From Alphaproteobacteria bacterium (lineage in GTDB: Bacteria > Pseudomonadota > Alphaproteobacteria > Micropepsales > Micropepsaceae): DNA of 64,000 nucleotides. The stretch lies in assembly GCA_016124635.1 (NCBI GenBank), contig WGNJ01000012.1, forward strand, positions 62,001 to 126,000. Direction: 5' to 3'. Under the pieces are notes generated by a model. That model saw nothing but the letters and a program-made list of their open reading frames with translations, ran no database searches and was not told the DNA's origin. This document shows positions 24,669 to 33,739 of this stretch, piece after piece. A program made the translations under genes and the position numbers. Position 1 is the first letter of the stretch. Each line of letters begins with the position of its first letter.

Positions 24669-24961
24669 TACTGCGACCTGACGTGATGCGTGTGCACGTG
24701 CGTGCGCGCCGGCGGCACTGGGTCGTAGCCCTCGCCCCCGCCAAGCCATTTGATTGGATGACAGCGCGCCAAGCGCCGCGCTGTAAGCCACAGCCCCTTG
24801 ATCGGCCCATGTCGCTCGAGAGCTTCAAGCGCATAGGCTGAGCACGTTGGTTCGTAGCGGCAAACCGGCCCGATCATCGGCGAAATACAATAGCGGTAGG
24901 CCAGGATCGGGGCGCGCAACAATTGCGTCGCGGCGCGGCGGAGTAGCATCGTCCCTGTCAT
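24668..24961 (-). CDS. yidD: Membrane protein insertion efficiency factor YidD
   Basis: This 97-residue YidD has the diagnostic segment Y-R-Y-x-I-S-P-x-x-G-P-x-C-R-Y-x-P-T-C-S-x-Y-A at 22-45 followed by a [15 protein letters not shown] helix and the G-G-x-G-Y-D-P-V-P motif. The protein is amphipathic and peripheral to the inner membrane, where it assists YidC. It overlaps rnpA by four bases and yidC by one base, so translation is coupled through the operon. The C-terminal histidine-rich tail is not conserved in the family. Confidence 0.93.
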   Translation of the reverse strand: MTGTMLLRRAATQLLRAPILAYRYCISPMIGPVCRYEPTCSAYALEALERHGPIKGLWLTARRLARCHPIKWLGGGEGYDPVPPARTHVHTHHVRSQ

Positions 24962-25305
24962 CCTTGTTCCGCCTTGCGTCCTGAACTGCTGTGAACCTTG
25001 CGGAGAGCGGTCTTCAAGTCTTCGATCAGATCCGCGAAAGGCCGCGTCAGCGTAGCGTCGCGACCAATGAGAACATAGTCAGTGCCCCCCACCCCATAAA
25101 GGGGGAGCACCGCCCGTGCAACCTCGCGGAGCCGCCGTTTTGCGCGATTGCGGCGAACGGCGTCACCCACCTTCTTGGTGACTGTGAACCCGACGCGGAT
25201 GGTGTCGATTTTGTGAATCTCGGGAGGGCAGGGCTGCATTTGCAGGACAAATCCTGCGGTCGACCATTTGCGCCCGCGTGCCAACCGCAAAAAATCACCT
25301 CGCAC
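24958..25305 (-). CDS. rnpA: Ribonuclease P protein component
   Basis: The 115-residue basic protein binds RNase P RNA. The RNR signature is present in [17 protein letters not shown] (46-62), preceded by GFTVTKKVG. The GTG at 25305 is the only standard start codon available, but it falls inside the conserved RL-x-x-R-x-x-F-L segment. In-frame homologous sequence continues upstream (VSRL before the GTG) without any ATG, GTG or TTG before the rpmH stop. Translation may therefore begin at a rare codon such as CTG or ATA, possibly coupled to rpmH. Otherwise the N-terminus is short. Confidence 0.9.
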   Translation of the reverse strand: MRGDFLRLARGRKWSTAGFVLQMQPCPPEIHKIDTIRVGFTVTKKVGDAVRRNRAKRRLREVARAVLPLYGVGGTDYVLIGRDATLTRPFADLIEDLKTALRKVHSSSGRKAEQG

Positions 25306-25355
25306 CCTCAGGCGCGAGACGGCGATCTTGGCATCGCTGGCGATGAGGGGACCCG

Positions 25356-25496
25356 TTATGCCGACAGCTTCTTGCGGCCGTGCGCGCGGCGCTTCGCAAG
25401 CACTTTGCGGCCGCCCGCGGTCGACTTGCGGGCGCGAAAGCCGTGGCGGCGCTTTCTTACGATCTTACTTGGCTGATAGGTGCGCTTCGACGTCAC
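25356..25496 (-). CDS. rpmH: 50S ribosomal protein L34
   Basis: A 46-codon gene starting at GTG (25494-25496) encodes the very basic L34, with the invariant [18 protein letters not shown] and [14 protein letters not shown] stretches and the end KKLSA. The ribosome site is AAGGACGAAG. It is the first gene of the block continuing through rnpA, yidD, yidC, engB and argB, the order typical of alphaproteobacteria. A near-consensus promoter lies about 45 bases upstream (25538-25566). Confidence 0.95.
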   Translation of the reverse strand: MTSKRTYQPSKIVRKRRHGFRARKSTAGGRKVLAKRRAHGRKKLSA

Positions 25497-25537
25497 GGGT
25501 CTTCGTCCTTCGGAAACGGGCGGATTTTGGAGCGCGG

Positions 25538-25566
25538 CCTATAAGGAAATCCGCCTCTGAAGTCAA
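25538..25566 (-). promoter_or_regulatory. Promoter of the rpmH-rnpA-yidD-yidC-engB-argB operon
   Basis: Read on the minus strand, TTGACT (25566-25561) and TATAGG (25543-25538) are separated by exactly 17 bases, and transcription would start about 35 bases before the rpmH GTG. Both hexamers match the sigma-70 consensus well, as expected for a strongly expressed ribosomal-protein operon. Confidence 0.75.
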
Positions 25567-25652
25567 ATTTCCGCCATTGCCCCCGAGCGCTGGTTCTGGG
25601 AGGCCTCCTACGTTAGCATTTTCTCCGACCCACAATTTGTGGACGTTGCAAC

Positions 25653-26183
25653 ATGCGGCTTTTGTATCTCTATGGTGTGGCATTTGCGATGACAGGGTTA
25701 GCGACCTCGGCGGCTCAAGCCGCCGACGCGCCGCCGAACGTCGAGCACGTGACCGTCATCGGCCAGCGGCTGGGAAATCTGCGCAACTTGCTTGCCGGCT
25801 ACACCTTTCGCGGTACCGAAGGGTTCGTTGACGGCTCCGCTCCTGAGGATCGGGACAATCGCACGGCATTTCCCTGGCAAGTTTACTACAGCCCCGACGG
25901 CCGCCTTGAGGCTCACTTTCGCCGTATCGGTTCACGGGTACCGCACGCCGCGATGGAGGATTTGGATTACGTCGACTTCGGCACCTGGACGATCGACAAC
26001 GGAGATCTTTGTCAGACGATACCGCATGTCGCCTCGGGTTCGACGGTGTGTTTCGAAATGCGCCGCACCAGCCGCACCAAGATTCAAATGTACTACACGC
26101 GTTGCGGAGCGATGACGCGCTGCTATGAGGGCCGCCTCGGTCCGGACGGCGAACTCTTCCCCGGGCGCGTGTTTACACAATAA
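25653..26183 (+). CDS. Exported hypothetical protein
   Basis: The 176-residue product has a signal peptide (core LYGVAFAMTGLATS, cleavage after AQA near residue 23). The mature protein has no membrane helix. Its four cysteines, two of them in a C-G-A-M-T-R-C segment near the end, could form disulfides in the periplasm. The pattern W-Q-V-Y-Y-S-P-D-G-R-L-E-A and the closing GRLGPDGELFPG suggest a small beta-sheet domain. No family is recognised. It is divergent from rpmH and 21 bases upstream of an MHS-type transporter gene on the same strand. Confidence 0.6.
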   Translation: MRLLYLYGVAFAMTGLATSAAQAADAPPNVEHVTVIGQRLGNLRNLLAGYTFRGTEGFVDGSAPEDRDNRTAFPWQVYYSPDGRLEAHFRRIGSRVPHAAMEDLDYVDFGTWTIDNGDLCQTIPHVASGSTVCFEMRRTSRTKIQMYYTRCGAMTRCYEGRLGPDGELFPGRVFTQ

Positions 26184-26204
26184 GCAGATCAAAAGAGGGG
26201 ATCG

Positions 26205-27527
26205 ATGACGGCGGTAACGGCAGAAACAAAGGACGCGTCCCCACCCATTTCTGCTCGATCGATTGTAGCGGTCGTTATCGGCAACTGGTTCGAGTTTTAC
26301 GATTTCATCGTCTACACGTTTTTTGCCGTGATGATCGCCGAGGCGTTCTTCCCGGGTACCGACAGCTTTCTGAAGTTGCTGGGTTCGCTCATCACCTTCG
26401 GCGTCGGCTTTGCGACCCGACCGCTCGGCGCCGCGATTATCGGCGCCTACGCCGATCGCGCCGGGCGCAGAGCCGCGTTGACGCTCACGCTTGTCTTGAT
26501 GGCGATCGGGTCGGCCGTCGTCGGCCTGACGCCAAGCTATGCTTCGATCGGCATCTGGGCGCCGATCATCCTTCTTGCCGGCCGACTGCTCCAAGGCTTT
26601 TCGTGCGGCGGCGAAGTTGGTCCAGCCACCGCCTATCTGATGGAAGCGGCGCCGGCTCATCGCCGCGCGGCGCTCACATCATGGCAGGCGCAGAGCCAGC
26701 AAATGGCGTCGATCATTGGTGCAGGCGTCGGCGTAATTCTGGCGTTCACGTTGGACCACGATCAGCTCTACGCCTGGGGCTGGCGTATCCCATTCCTGCT
26801 CGGCATCTTGATCGCGCCGCTCGGTCTCTACATTCGCAGTCAATTGCCGGAGACGATCGAAAAGCACGAGACGCACGACTCGGCGTCGGCGGTGCTTTGG
26901 ACCCTGCTGAAGCATCATTGGTGGACCGTCCTCCTCGGCATCTTCATCATCTGCGGCGGTACCGTCTCGACATACGTGTTCAACTTCATGACCACGTACG
27001 CGATCAACACGCTCCACATCTGCGAGAAGATCGCCACGACCTTGACCTTCACCGGCGCCATCGCCTCCATCGTCGGTTTGTGGCTCGGAGCCTGGGCGGC
27101 GGATCGCTTTCCCCGCAAGCCGGTCCTGGTGATTACGCGTATCGTCTTCATCGTTGCGATCTACCCGGCGTGGCAAATACTTGCGTCTGTTCGGGGGACC
27201 GGCGATTGTGCGTCGATCGACCAGAGCGCCATGACCCTGATCGGCCTCAACATGGCGCTCAACTTCCTATTCGCGACCGGGATCGGCGGCTCGTACGCCT
27301 TCCTTACGGAGGCGTTTCCGAAGGCGGTACGTTCCAGCGGTCTGGCGATACTTTATGCGCTCGGCGTTATGATCTTTGGTGGAACGACTCAACCGATCAT
27401 CCTGTGGCTCATCGAAAAGCTTCACGATCCGCTCGCGCCGGCCTGGTATCAGATCGCCGCAAACATCGCGGCCACGATCGCGGTTATCTTGCTTCGTCCG
27501 AACAAGGAAAACGTCGCGCAAGCGTGA
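26205..27527 (+). CDS. MFS transporter, metabolite:H+ symporter type
   Basis: This is a 440-residue twelve-helix major-facilitator protein. The N-terminal GNWFEFYDFIVYTFFA helix and the loop GAYADRAGRR between helices 2 and 3 match the metabolite:H+ symporter subfamily, which includes citrate, shikimate, alpha-ketoglutarate and proline/betaine carriers. The QGFSCGGEVGPATAYLMEAAP segment in helix 4-5 is also typical. It probably imports an organic acid or compatible solute with protons. The ribosome site AGAGGGG precedes ATG26205. The substrate is not deducible. Confidence 0.85.
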   Translation: MTAVTAETKDASPPISARSIVAVVIGNWFEFYDFIVYTFFAVMIAEAFFPGTDSFLKLLGSLITFGVGFATRPLGAAIIGAYADRAGRRAALTLTLVLMAIGSAVVGLTPSYASIGIWAPIILLAGRLLQGFSCGGEVGPATAYLMEAAPAHRRAALTSWQAQSQQMASIIGAGVGVILAFTLDHDQLYAWGWRIPFLLGILIAPLGLYIRSQLPETIEKHETHDSASAVLWTLLKHHWWTVLLGIFIICGGTVSTYVFNFMTTYAINTLHICEKIATTLTFTGAIASIVGLWLGAWAADRFPRKPVLVITRIVFIVAIYPAWQILASVRGTGDCASIDQSAMTLIGLNMALNFLFATGIGGSYAFLTEAFPKAVRSSGLAILYALGVMIFGGTTQPIILWLIEKLHDPLAPAWYQIAANIAATIAVILLRPNKENVAQA

Positions 27528-27636
27528 TTGGATGGTGTGACGCCGACGTGCCCTTTCTCGTTGATGAGGCCGTTGACACCGTTTCTTGCGATCAAGCGGA
27601 TCGCGCGCAGGGAAGGCGCAGCGGCGGAGACGACTG

Positions 27637-28365
27637 ATGGCTGACAAACCCCGCTTCACACTGACGCGCCTGTTGCCGTTGCTGCTCCTCGTGGCGGGCT
27701 TCGCTGCGTTTTTCGCTCTTGGCCTTCAGCACTATCTCAATCTCGATCTGCTGCAGCAGAACCATGTAGCCCTCAAGCAGTGGGTCGACGCACATCTGCT
27801 CGAAGCGGCCGGTGTTTTCGTTGTCGCTTATATCGTCGCTGCCGCGTTTTCGTTGCCGGTCGCCTCGTTGCTTTCGATCGCGGGCGGCTTTCTCTTCGGC
27901 ACGGTCTATGGCTCGCTTTGGATCATCATCGGCGCGACGATCGGGGCTTCGATCCTGTTTCTCGCGGCGAAGACGGCGCTAGGCGATCCGCTGCGGGCGC
28001 GCTTCGCGGATCGCATCAAGGGGATGGAGGAGGGATTCCGCGCCAACGCCTTCAGCTATCTCCTGCTGCTGCGACTGGTGCCGCTCTTCCCCTTCTTCCT
28101 GGTCAACCTGGCGGCTGCGTTTACCGGCGTAAGCCTCGGGCTCTTTGTTCTCACCACGGCGGTCGGCATCATCCCCGGCGCATTTGTCTTCGCGAGCATC
28201 GGCAACGGCATCGGCGCGTTGTTCGAAGCCGGCGCCCAGCCCGATCTCAGCCTCACGGCTCTGCTCTCAAGGCCGGACTTCTACATCCCGATCATCGGCT
28301 TCGCACTGTTGTCCCTGCTTCCCATCATCTACCGCGCGTTGGTGCCGCGGAAGAGCGCACCATGA
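27637..28365 (+). CDS. TVP38/TMEM64 (DedA-like) membrane protein
   Basis: This 242-residue inner-membrane protein has five or six helices and the VTT/SNARE-associated domain: G-G-F-L-F-G-T-x-Y-G near 85-95, the re-entrant R-L-V-P-L-F-P-F-F-L-V-N motif near 147-158, and P-G-A-F-V-F-A-S-I-G near 180. Proteins of this fold scramble or flip phospholipids. ATG27637 with GGAG upstream is used. Its stop overlaps the ATG of the flavin disulfide reductase (28362-28365). This TVP38-reductase pair recurs as neighbours or fusions in many bacteria. Confidence 0.85.
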   Translation: MADKPRFTLTRLLPLLLLVAGFAAFFALGLQHYLNLDLLQQNHVALKQWVDAHLLEAAGVFVVAYIVAAAFSLPVASLLSIAGGFLFGTVYGSLWIIIGATIGASILFLAAKTALGDPLRARFADRIKGMEEGFRANAFSYLLLLRLVPLFPFFLVNLAAAFTGVSLGLFVLTTAVGIIPGAFVFASIGNGIGALFEAGAQPDLSLTALLSRPDFYIPIIGFALLSLLPIIYRALVPRKSAP

Positions 28366-29786
28366 CGGAAGTTGTTCGCGCCGATCTCTGCATCATTGGT
28401 GCGGGCTCAGGTGGACTGTCGTTTGCCGCCGGCGCAGCTCAGCTCGGGCGCAACGTCGTGCTGATCGAGCGCCACAAGATGGGCGGCGATTGTTTGAACT
28501 ATGGCTGTGTGCCGTCGAAGGCCCTGATCGCAGCCGCCCAGCGCGCACAAACCGTTCGCGACAGTGCGCCATTCGGCGTGACGGCAGGAGAGCCGAAGAT
28601 CGACTTTCCGCGCGTCATCGCGCACGTCCGCGAGGTCATCGCGGCGATCGAGCCCAACGATTCGGTGGAACGGTTCGAGAAGTTGGGTGTTCGCGTCATC
28701 AAAGCGAACGCTCGCTTCAAAAGCTCGACTGAAGTCGAAGCGGGCGAGTTTCGCGTTCAAGCGAAGCGGTTCATCGTCGCTGCAGGCTCGTCACCATTGG
28801 TGCCGCCGATCCCGGGGCTTGCGGAGGCCAAGTTCTTCACCAACGAAACGATTTTCGACAATGAGATATTGCCTTACCATTTGTTGGTCATCGGCGGCGG
28901 GCCTATCGGAATCGAGCTTGCCCAAGCCTATCGCCGACTCGGCTCTCGGGTCACCGTCCTCGAAGCCAAGCAGATCATGCCGAAGGACGATGCGGAGGCG
29001 GTAGCGGTCGTCCGCGATACCTTGTCGGGTGAAGGCGTGACGATCCGCGAAAATTGCAAGGTGGTCGCCGTATCGCAGACCTCGACCGGCCCCAGCGTAC
29101 AGATCGAAACCGCGACCGGCCCGGAAACCGTTTCAGGCTCGCATCTTCTTTTGGCGGTGGGACGGAGCGCGAATGTTGCCGATCTGAGTTTGGAGGCCGC
29201 CGGCGTCGAGTACACGCGCACGGGCGTAACCGTCGACCGGCGCCTTCGTTCGTCGAACCCGCGCGTTTATGCGATCGGCGACGTCGCCGGGGGGCTGCAG
29301 TTCACTCATGTCGCGGGTTATCACGCCGCGCTGCTCGTCCGCAGCTTGTTGTTCAAGGTATCGGGCAAGGTGGATACGGCGGCGATTCCTTGGTGCACCT
29401 ATACCGACCCGGAGGTTGCGCAAGCTGGCTTCACAGAAGCGGCGGCGCGTGAACGGTTCGGCAAGATAGACGTCACGCGCTGGCCGGTTCACGACAATGA
29501 CCGTGCGCAGGCCGAACGCGTCACCCGCGGCTTCATCAAGGTGATCACGGCGAGGGGGGCACGTGTTGTCGGCGCGACGATCGTGGCGCCGAACGCAGGC
29601 GATCTCATTCTGCCGTGGGTGCTCGCGATCGGCCAGAAGTTCGCGATGAGCACGATGGCGGCCATCATCGCGCCTTATCCCACGATCAGCGAGATTTCGA
29701 AGCGCGTCGCAGGCGCCTACTACACGCCGACACTCTTTTCAGCGCGCACCAAGCGACTGGTGCGATGGCTGTCCGCATTGGGTTAA
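28362..29786 (+). CDS. FAD-dependent pyridine nucleotide-disulfide oxidoreductase
   Basis: The 474-residue class I flavoprotein has an FAD-binding GAGSGGLS (13-20), redox-active CLNYGC (Cys44 and Cys49), an NAD(P)-binding GGGPIGIE near residue 180, a second FAD motif YAIGDVAGG near 305, and a dimerisation domain from about 345. It resembles mercuric reductase and dihydrolipoamide dehydrogenase. The His of the C-terminal His-Glu pair is replaced (APYPTISE), and no mercury-binding cysteines follow, so it is neither a standard Lpd nor MerA. The substrate is unknown. Translation is coupled to the TVP38 gene. Confidence 0.85.
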   Translation: MTEVVRADLCIIGAGSGGLSFAAGAAQLGRNVVLIERHKMGGDCLNYGCVPSKALIAAAQRAQTVRDSAPFGVTAGEPKIDFPRVIAHVREVIAAIEPNDSVERFEKLGVRVIKANARFKSSTEVEAGEFRVQAKRFIVAAGSSPLVPPIPGLAEAKFFTNETIFDNEILPYHLLVIGGGPIGIELAQAYRRLGSRVTVLEAKQIMPKDDAEAVAVVRDTLSGEGVTIRENCKVVAVSQTSTGPSVQIETATGPETVSGSHLLLAVGRSANVADLSLEAAGVEYTRTGVTVDRRLRSSNPRVYAIGDVAGGLQFTHVAGYHAALLVRSLLFKVSGKVDTAAIPWCTYTDPEVAQAGFTEAAARERFGKIDVTRWPVHDNDRAQAERVTRGFIKVITARGARVVGATIVAPNAGDLILPWVLAIGQKFAMSTMAAIIAPYPTISEISKRVAGAYYTPTLFSARTKRLVRWLSALG

Positions 29787-29842
29787 CCGCGTCGGTCCAA
29801 AGGATGCGCAATCCCGGGCACCCATGCTAATGCTCCCACCCT

Positions 29843-31273
29843 ATGTGGAACCGGCTGAAGCGTCTGCCCGACGCGATCGCGAGCACCGTGACGCAGAGCC
29901 TGTCCGGGCGCCTGCTGTTGTTCACGATCGCCTTCGTCATGCTGGCGGAGGCTTTGCTCTATTTCCCGTCGCTCGCGCGCTTTTATCAGGATCAGATCTC
30001 GAACCGCTTGGCCGCTGCGCAGATCGCGGTTCTCGCGCTTGATCAGGGCGATCCTCAAGCGATCTCGCCGCAATTGAAGGTCGAGCTTCTCGCCAACGCT
30101 GGCGTGCGCGCCGTTGCTCTAAAGCGCAATAATACCAGGCGCCTCTATCTCGCCGAAGCGATGCCGCCGGAAATCTCGATGTCGGTAGACTTGCGCGATG
30201 TCACGCTGGTGGGGTTGGCCAGCTACGCAGTCGACTCGATGATCATGGGTGACGGCCGAACGCTACGCATCGTCGGCAAACCGAGGTTGCAGGGCGGCGA
30301 ATTCATCGAGGCTGTCGTCGACGAAGCGCCGCTCCGCGAGGAATTGCTGTCCTACTCCGCGCGGATATTCGAATTGTCCCTCTTCATCTCGATCGTCACC
30401 GCGAGCCTCGTATTCGCCACACTTTATTTCACGCTCGTGCGGCCTATGCAGCGTTTGACGCAGTCGATGGTGTCGTTTCAGGAAAAGCCGGAAGACGCGC
30501 AACGCATCATCATTCCCTCGCAGCGTGAGGACGAGATCGGCCAGTCCGAGCGGGTGCTGGCCACGATGCAGGGCGAAATCCGCCAAGCCCTGCAGCAGCG
30601 CGAACATCTCGTCGCGCTCGGTTCGGCCGTCGCAAAAATCCAGCACGACCTGCGCAACATCTTGTCGAGCGCGCAGCTCGCGTCCGACCGCCTCGCCGCG
30701 AGCAACGATCCGGCCGTGCAGCGCCTAGCGCCGCGCCTCATGAAATCGATCGACCGCGCCATCGACCTCGCAACCAACACGCTCAAATACGGCCGCGCCG
30801 AAGAAGCGCCGAAGCAGCGGCACCGCCAACCCTTGCTGCCGCTCGCCGAGGAGGCGATGCATGCGGCACTTGCCGCTGGTGACGGCCGCGTTGCGTGGCG
30901 CAACGATTTTCCGGCCGACCTCGAGGTCGACGCCGACGGCGATCAGATGCTGCGCATCCTGGTCAATCTGGGTCGAAATGCGGTTGAAGCCCTCGAAGGC
31001 CGAAACGAAGCGCAGATCGCCGTGTCCGCTCAACGAGGCGACGATGGTGTCACGATCGACGTATCGGATAACGGCGGAGGGATTCCGGAGGAGGTGCTGA
31101 AGCATCTCTTCGAAGCCTTTGCCGGGCGCGGTCGGGTGGGCGGCACAGGTCTCGGTCTGGCGATCGCGCGCGAACTGGCGCGCGGTCACGGCGGCGATGT
31201 GGTGATGCTGCGAACAGGCCCTGAGGGCACAACGTTCCGTATTACAATTCCCGACGCACAAGCGACGGCGTAG
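29843..31273 (+). CDS. Membrane sensor histidine kinase (HAMP)
   Basis: The 476-residue kinase has membrane helices at about 19-38 and 178-200 that flank a 140-residue periplasmic sensor domain. A HAMP region follows, then the phosphoacceptor His268 in KIQHDLRN, and an ATPase domain with N-box NLGRNAVEAL, DNGGGIP and GTGLGLA. No receiver domain or response-regulator gene is adjacent. The methyltransferase gene follows two bases after the stop. The periplasmic ligand is unknown. The KIQHDLRN H-box is of the variant (D-L-R-N) class often linked to fused or orphan regulators. Confidence 0.88.
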   Translation: MWNRLKRLPDAIASTVTQSLSGRLLLFTIAFVMLAEALLYFPSLARFYQDQISNRLAAAQIAVLALDQGDPQAISPQLKVELLANAGVRAVALKRNNTRRLYLAEAMPPEISMSVDLRDVTLVGLASYAVDSMIMGDGRTLRIVGKPRLQGGEFIEAVVDEAPLREELLSYSARIFELSLFISIVTASLVFATLYFTLVRPMQRLTQSMVSFQEKPEDAQRIIIPSQREDEIGQSERVLATMQGEIRQALQQREHLVALGSAVAKIQHDLRNILSSAQLASDRLAASNDPAVQRLAPRLMKSIDRAIDLATNTLKYGRAEEAPKQRHRQPLLPLAEEAMHAALAAGDGRVAWRNDFPADLEVDADGDQMLRILVNLGRNAVEALEGRNEAQIAVSAQRGDDGVTIDVSDNGGGIPEEVLKHLFEAFAGRGRVGGTGLGLAIARELARGHGGDVVMLRTGPEGTTFRITIPDAQATA

Positions 31274-31275
31274 TC

Positions 31276-32040
31276 ATGTCCTGGGATCCTTCCATCTATC
31301 TGAGTTTCGATGCCGAGCGAACGAGACCTGCGGTCGACTTGACGAGCCGCATTCCAACGGCATCGCCGCGCGTCGTCATCGATCTCGGCTGCGGGCCCGG
31401 CAACTCGACGGCCATCTTGGCGCGTCGTTGGCCGTCGACGCGCCTAATCGGTGTCGACAACTCGGCGGAGATGCTGGCGGCCGCCGCCAAGTCGTCCGTT
31501 CGTGCCGAATGGCAGGAAGCCGACCTGCGCGATTGGTCGGCGAGCGAGCCGGCCTCCGTTATTTTTTCGAATGCCGCATTCCAGTGGTTGGACGGTCACG
31601 CGGCGATCTTTCCGCGTCTAATACGGTCGCTCGAACCGAACGGCGTTCTCGCGATCCAAATGCCGCGCAATTTTGACGCGCCGTCGCACGTTCTATTGCG
31701 CGAAATTGCAAATGATCCGCGCTGGTCGTCCAAGGTCGCGCGCTTCAATCGCACCGATCCCGTCGCTTCGCCTGCCGCTTACTATGCGATGCTCTGCGGC
31801 GATGCGGCGAGCTTGGATATTTGGCAGACGGAATATCAGCACGTGCTCGACGGCGAAGACGCCGTCTTCAAATGGGTCTCCGGAACGGCGCTCGTGCCGT
31901 ATGTCGCGGCGCTCGACGGCGGAGATCGTAAAGAATTCCTTAACGTCTACCGCGAGCGGTTGGCGCGCGCCTATCCGCGCCAGTCGAACGGCAAGACTCT
32001 CTTCCCGTTCAAACGCATCTTCATCGTCGCAACGCGATGA
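31276..32040 (+). CDS. tam: Trans-aconitate 2-methyltransferase
   Basis: The 254-residue class I SAM methyltransferase has motif I DLGCGPGNST at 36-45 and motif II VDNSAEML near 59. The family-specific N-terminal W-D-P-x-x-Y-x-x-F and the segment FSNAAFQWLDGH near 97 match Tam. The enzyme methylates trans-aconitate, a spontaneous isomer of cis-aconitate that inhibits aconitase, so it is a metabolite-repair enzyme. It is nearly contiguous with the kinase gene (two bases), suggesting shared transcription. Confidence 0.85.
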   Translation: MSWDPSIYLSFDAERTRPAVDLTSRIPTASPRVVIDLGCGPGNSTAILARRWPSTRLIGVDNSAEMLAAAAKSSVRAEWQEADLRDWSASEPASVIFSNAAFQWLDGHAAIFPRLIRSLEPNGVLAIQMPRNFDAPSHVLLREIANDPRWSSKVARFNRTDPVASPAAYYAMLCGDAASLDIWQTEYQHVLDGEDAVFKWVSGTALVPYVAALDGGDRKEFLNVYRERLARAYPRQSNGKTLFPFKRIFIVATR

Positions 32041-32118
32041 GTTTCGCGCTTTGAGTGTGACGCATCGCGGACCTAAGCTGAACCTTCGATGATTCGTGCA
32101 TTGTTGGGGGAATTTGAG

Positions 32119-32778
32119 ATGGCCTACATCGTCACGATTGCCCAGCACAAAGGCGGAGCTGGAAAAACCTCTTTGGCCGCCCATCTTGCAGCGACATGGT
32201 CGGTCGATAAGGGACGCCGCGTCGCCTTATTCGACCTCGACCCGCAGAAAAGCCTGACGCAGTGGTTCCAAATGCGCCGGGAAAAGCTGGGTGAGGAAAA
32301 CACCATGACGCTATGCCCGTCGCAAGGCTGGCGCGTTCAAGCCGAATTGACGAAGGCCAAGCGCGACGCCGACGTGATCGTGATCGACAGCCCAGGCCGC
32401 GACGATCTTGGAACGCGCACGGCCGTTCGCCTGGCAAATATCGTCGTCATGCCGGTGCAGCCGTCGCCGATCGATGTCTGGGCCTCGAAGCCGACGCTTG
32501 AGATGATCGCAAAAGAGGGAACCTCGGCGCTCATCGTGCTCAACCGTTTGCCTTCGCGTGCCAAGCTGACCGAAAATCTAATCGTCGATCTGAAGCGCGG
32601 TTCGGTTCCGATCGCCCGCTCCGCTCTTGGCAATCGCATTTCCTTCGCATCGAGCTTGGTGGAAGGCAGAGGCATCACCGAGACGGAGCCGCACTCCGTC
32701 GCCTCGGCCGAGATCAAGCTGCTCGCCGACGAGATCTGGCGCAAACTCGCGCAGAGCGGCCGCAGGGCCGCCGCCTGA
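32119..32778 (+). CDS. ParA-family ATPase
   Basis: The 219-residue deviant Walker-A ATPase has KGGAGKTS at 11-18, with the second lysine of ParA-type proteins, FDLDPQKS (about 45-52) and IDSPGRDD near 87. No ParB, centromere-like repeat or replication gene lies nearby, so it is an orphan ParA. Such proteins position protein cargoes or plasmids on the nucleoid or pole. ATG32119 is preferred to ATG32089. Seven bases separate it from the glucokinase gene, which suggests co-transcription but not a shared role. Confidence 0.8.
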   Translation: MAYIVTIAQHKGGAGKTSLAAHLAATWSVDKGRRVALFDLDPQKSLTQWFQMRREKLGEENTMTLCPSQGWRVQAELTKAKRDADVIVIDSPGRDDLGTRTAVRLANIVVMPVQPSPIDVWASKPTLEMIAKEGTSALIVLNRLPSRAKLTENLIVDLKRGSVPIARSALGNRISFASSLVEGRGITETEPHSVASAEIKLLADEIWRKLAQSGRRAAA

Positions 32779-32785
32779 TGCCGCC

Positions 32786-33739
32786 GTGAAGCGCCACGGT
32801 CTGCTCGCCGATATCGGTGGCACGAATGTGCGCTTCGCGACGCTCACGCCAGACGGCAAGATCGGCGCCATCGAAGCCTGGCTGACGGCGCTCTATCCCG
32901 ATTTCGCGACAGCGGTAAAAGCGTATGCCGAGGTCGCCGGTGTCTCGCTGCCGTTCGGCAACGCCGCGATCTGCGCCGCAGGTCCGCTTGAAGGCGATCA
33001 CATCGATCTCACCAATTGTCCGTGGAAGATCTCTGTGGCCGAGATCGCGTCGGCGACCGGCGCGAAGAAGCCGGTCTTGGTCAACGACTTCGCCGCCGTC
33101 GCGCGCGCCTTGCCGGTGCTCGGCGAGAAGGATCTCGTCCACTTTGGCGGCACGCTGCCGCTCGATCTCGCGCCGAAAGTCGTGCTCGGACCGGGCACCG
33201 GTCTTGGTGTTGCGGGCCTCGTGCCGAACCGCGCGGGCGAATGGACCGTCGTCGCGGGCGAGGGCGGCCACGTCGATCTCGCGCCACACGACGATCGCGA
33301 AATCGCCGTCATCTTTCATCTGATCCGTGAGCATGGCCACGTCTCGGTCGAGCGCGTGCTCTCGGGCCCGGGACTTGAGACGCTCTATTTGGCGCTCGCT
33401 GCGCTCGATGGCGTGAGTGTGAAGGCAAAGCCGATCGCCGCCGAGATCGCCAAGTCCGCGCGCAGCAAGATCGATCCGCTCGCCGTCGAAACCGTGAAGC
33501 TCTTCACCGGATGGCTCGGCTCCGTCGCCGGCAATCTCGCGCTCTCATATGGCGGCAGGGGCGGCGTCTACATCGCAGGCGGCATCGTCCCGCAATGGGG
33601 CGACCTCTTCGACGCAAAGCTGTTCCGTCACCGCTTCGAAGCGAAAGGCCGGATGCGCAATTTCTTGCACCCCATTCCGACCTATCTGATCAAAGCCAAG
33701 GACCTGGCCTTCCGCGGCCTCGCCGAAATGCTCCGCTAG
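32786..33739 (+). CDS. glk: Glucokinase
   Basis: The 317-residue product matches the bacterial Glk family (ATP-dependent glucose 6-phosphorylation) in length and motifs. These include the N-terminal phosphate loop ADIGGTNVRFA (8-18), LVNDFAAVARA near 97, GPGTGLGVAGL near 137 with the catalytic Asp upstream, and a GGxxxH substrate region (AGEGGHVDLAP near 155). The start is GTG32786; in-frame sequence further upstream lies within parA in another register. The 3' end overlaps the convergent gamma-glutamyltransferase gene by four bases. Confidence 0.88.
   Translation: MKRHGLLADIGGTNVRFATLTPDGKIGAIEAWLTALYPDFATAVKAYAEVAGVSLPFGNAAICAAGPLEGDHIDLTNCPWKISVAEIASATGAKKPVLVNDFAAVARALPVLGEKDLVHFGGTLPLDLAPKVVLGPGTGLGVAGLVPNRAGEWTVVAGEGGHVDLAPHDDREIAVIFHLIREHGHVSVERVLSGPGLETLYLALAALDGVSVKAKPIAAEIAKSARSKIDPLAVETVKLFTGWLGSVAGNLALSYGGRGGVYIAGGIVPQWGDLFDAKLFRHRFEAKGRMRNFLHPIPTYLIKAKDLAFRGLAEMLR

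Noticed and set aside
29843-32040. Histidine kinase and methyltransferase considered as a two-component operon.
   Set aside because: The second gene is a Tam-type metabolite-repair methyltransferase with no receiver domain; the two-base spacing indicates co-transcription only.
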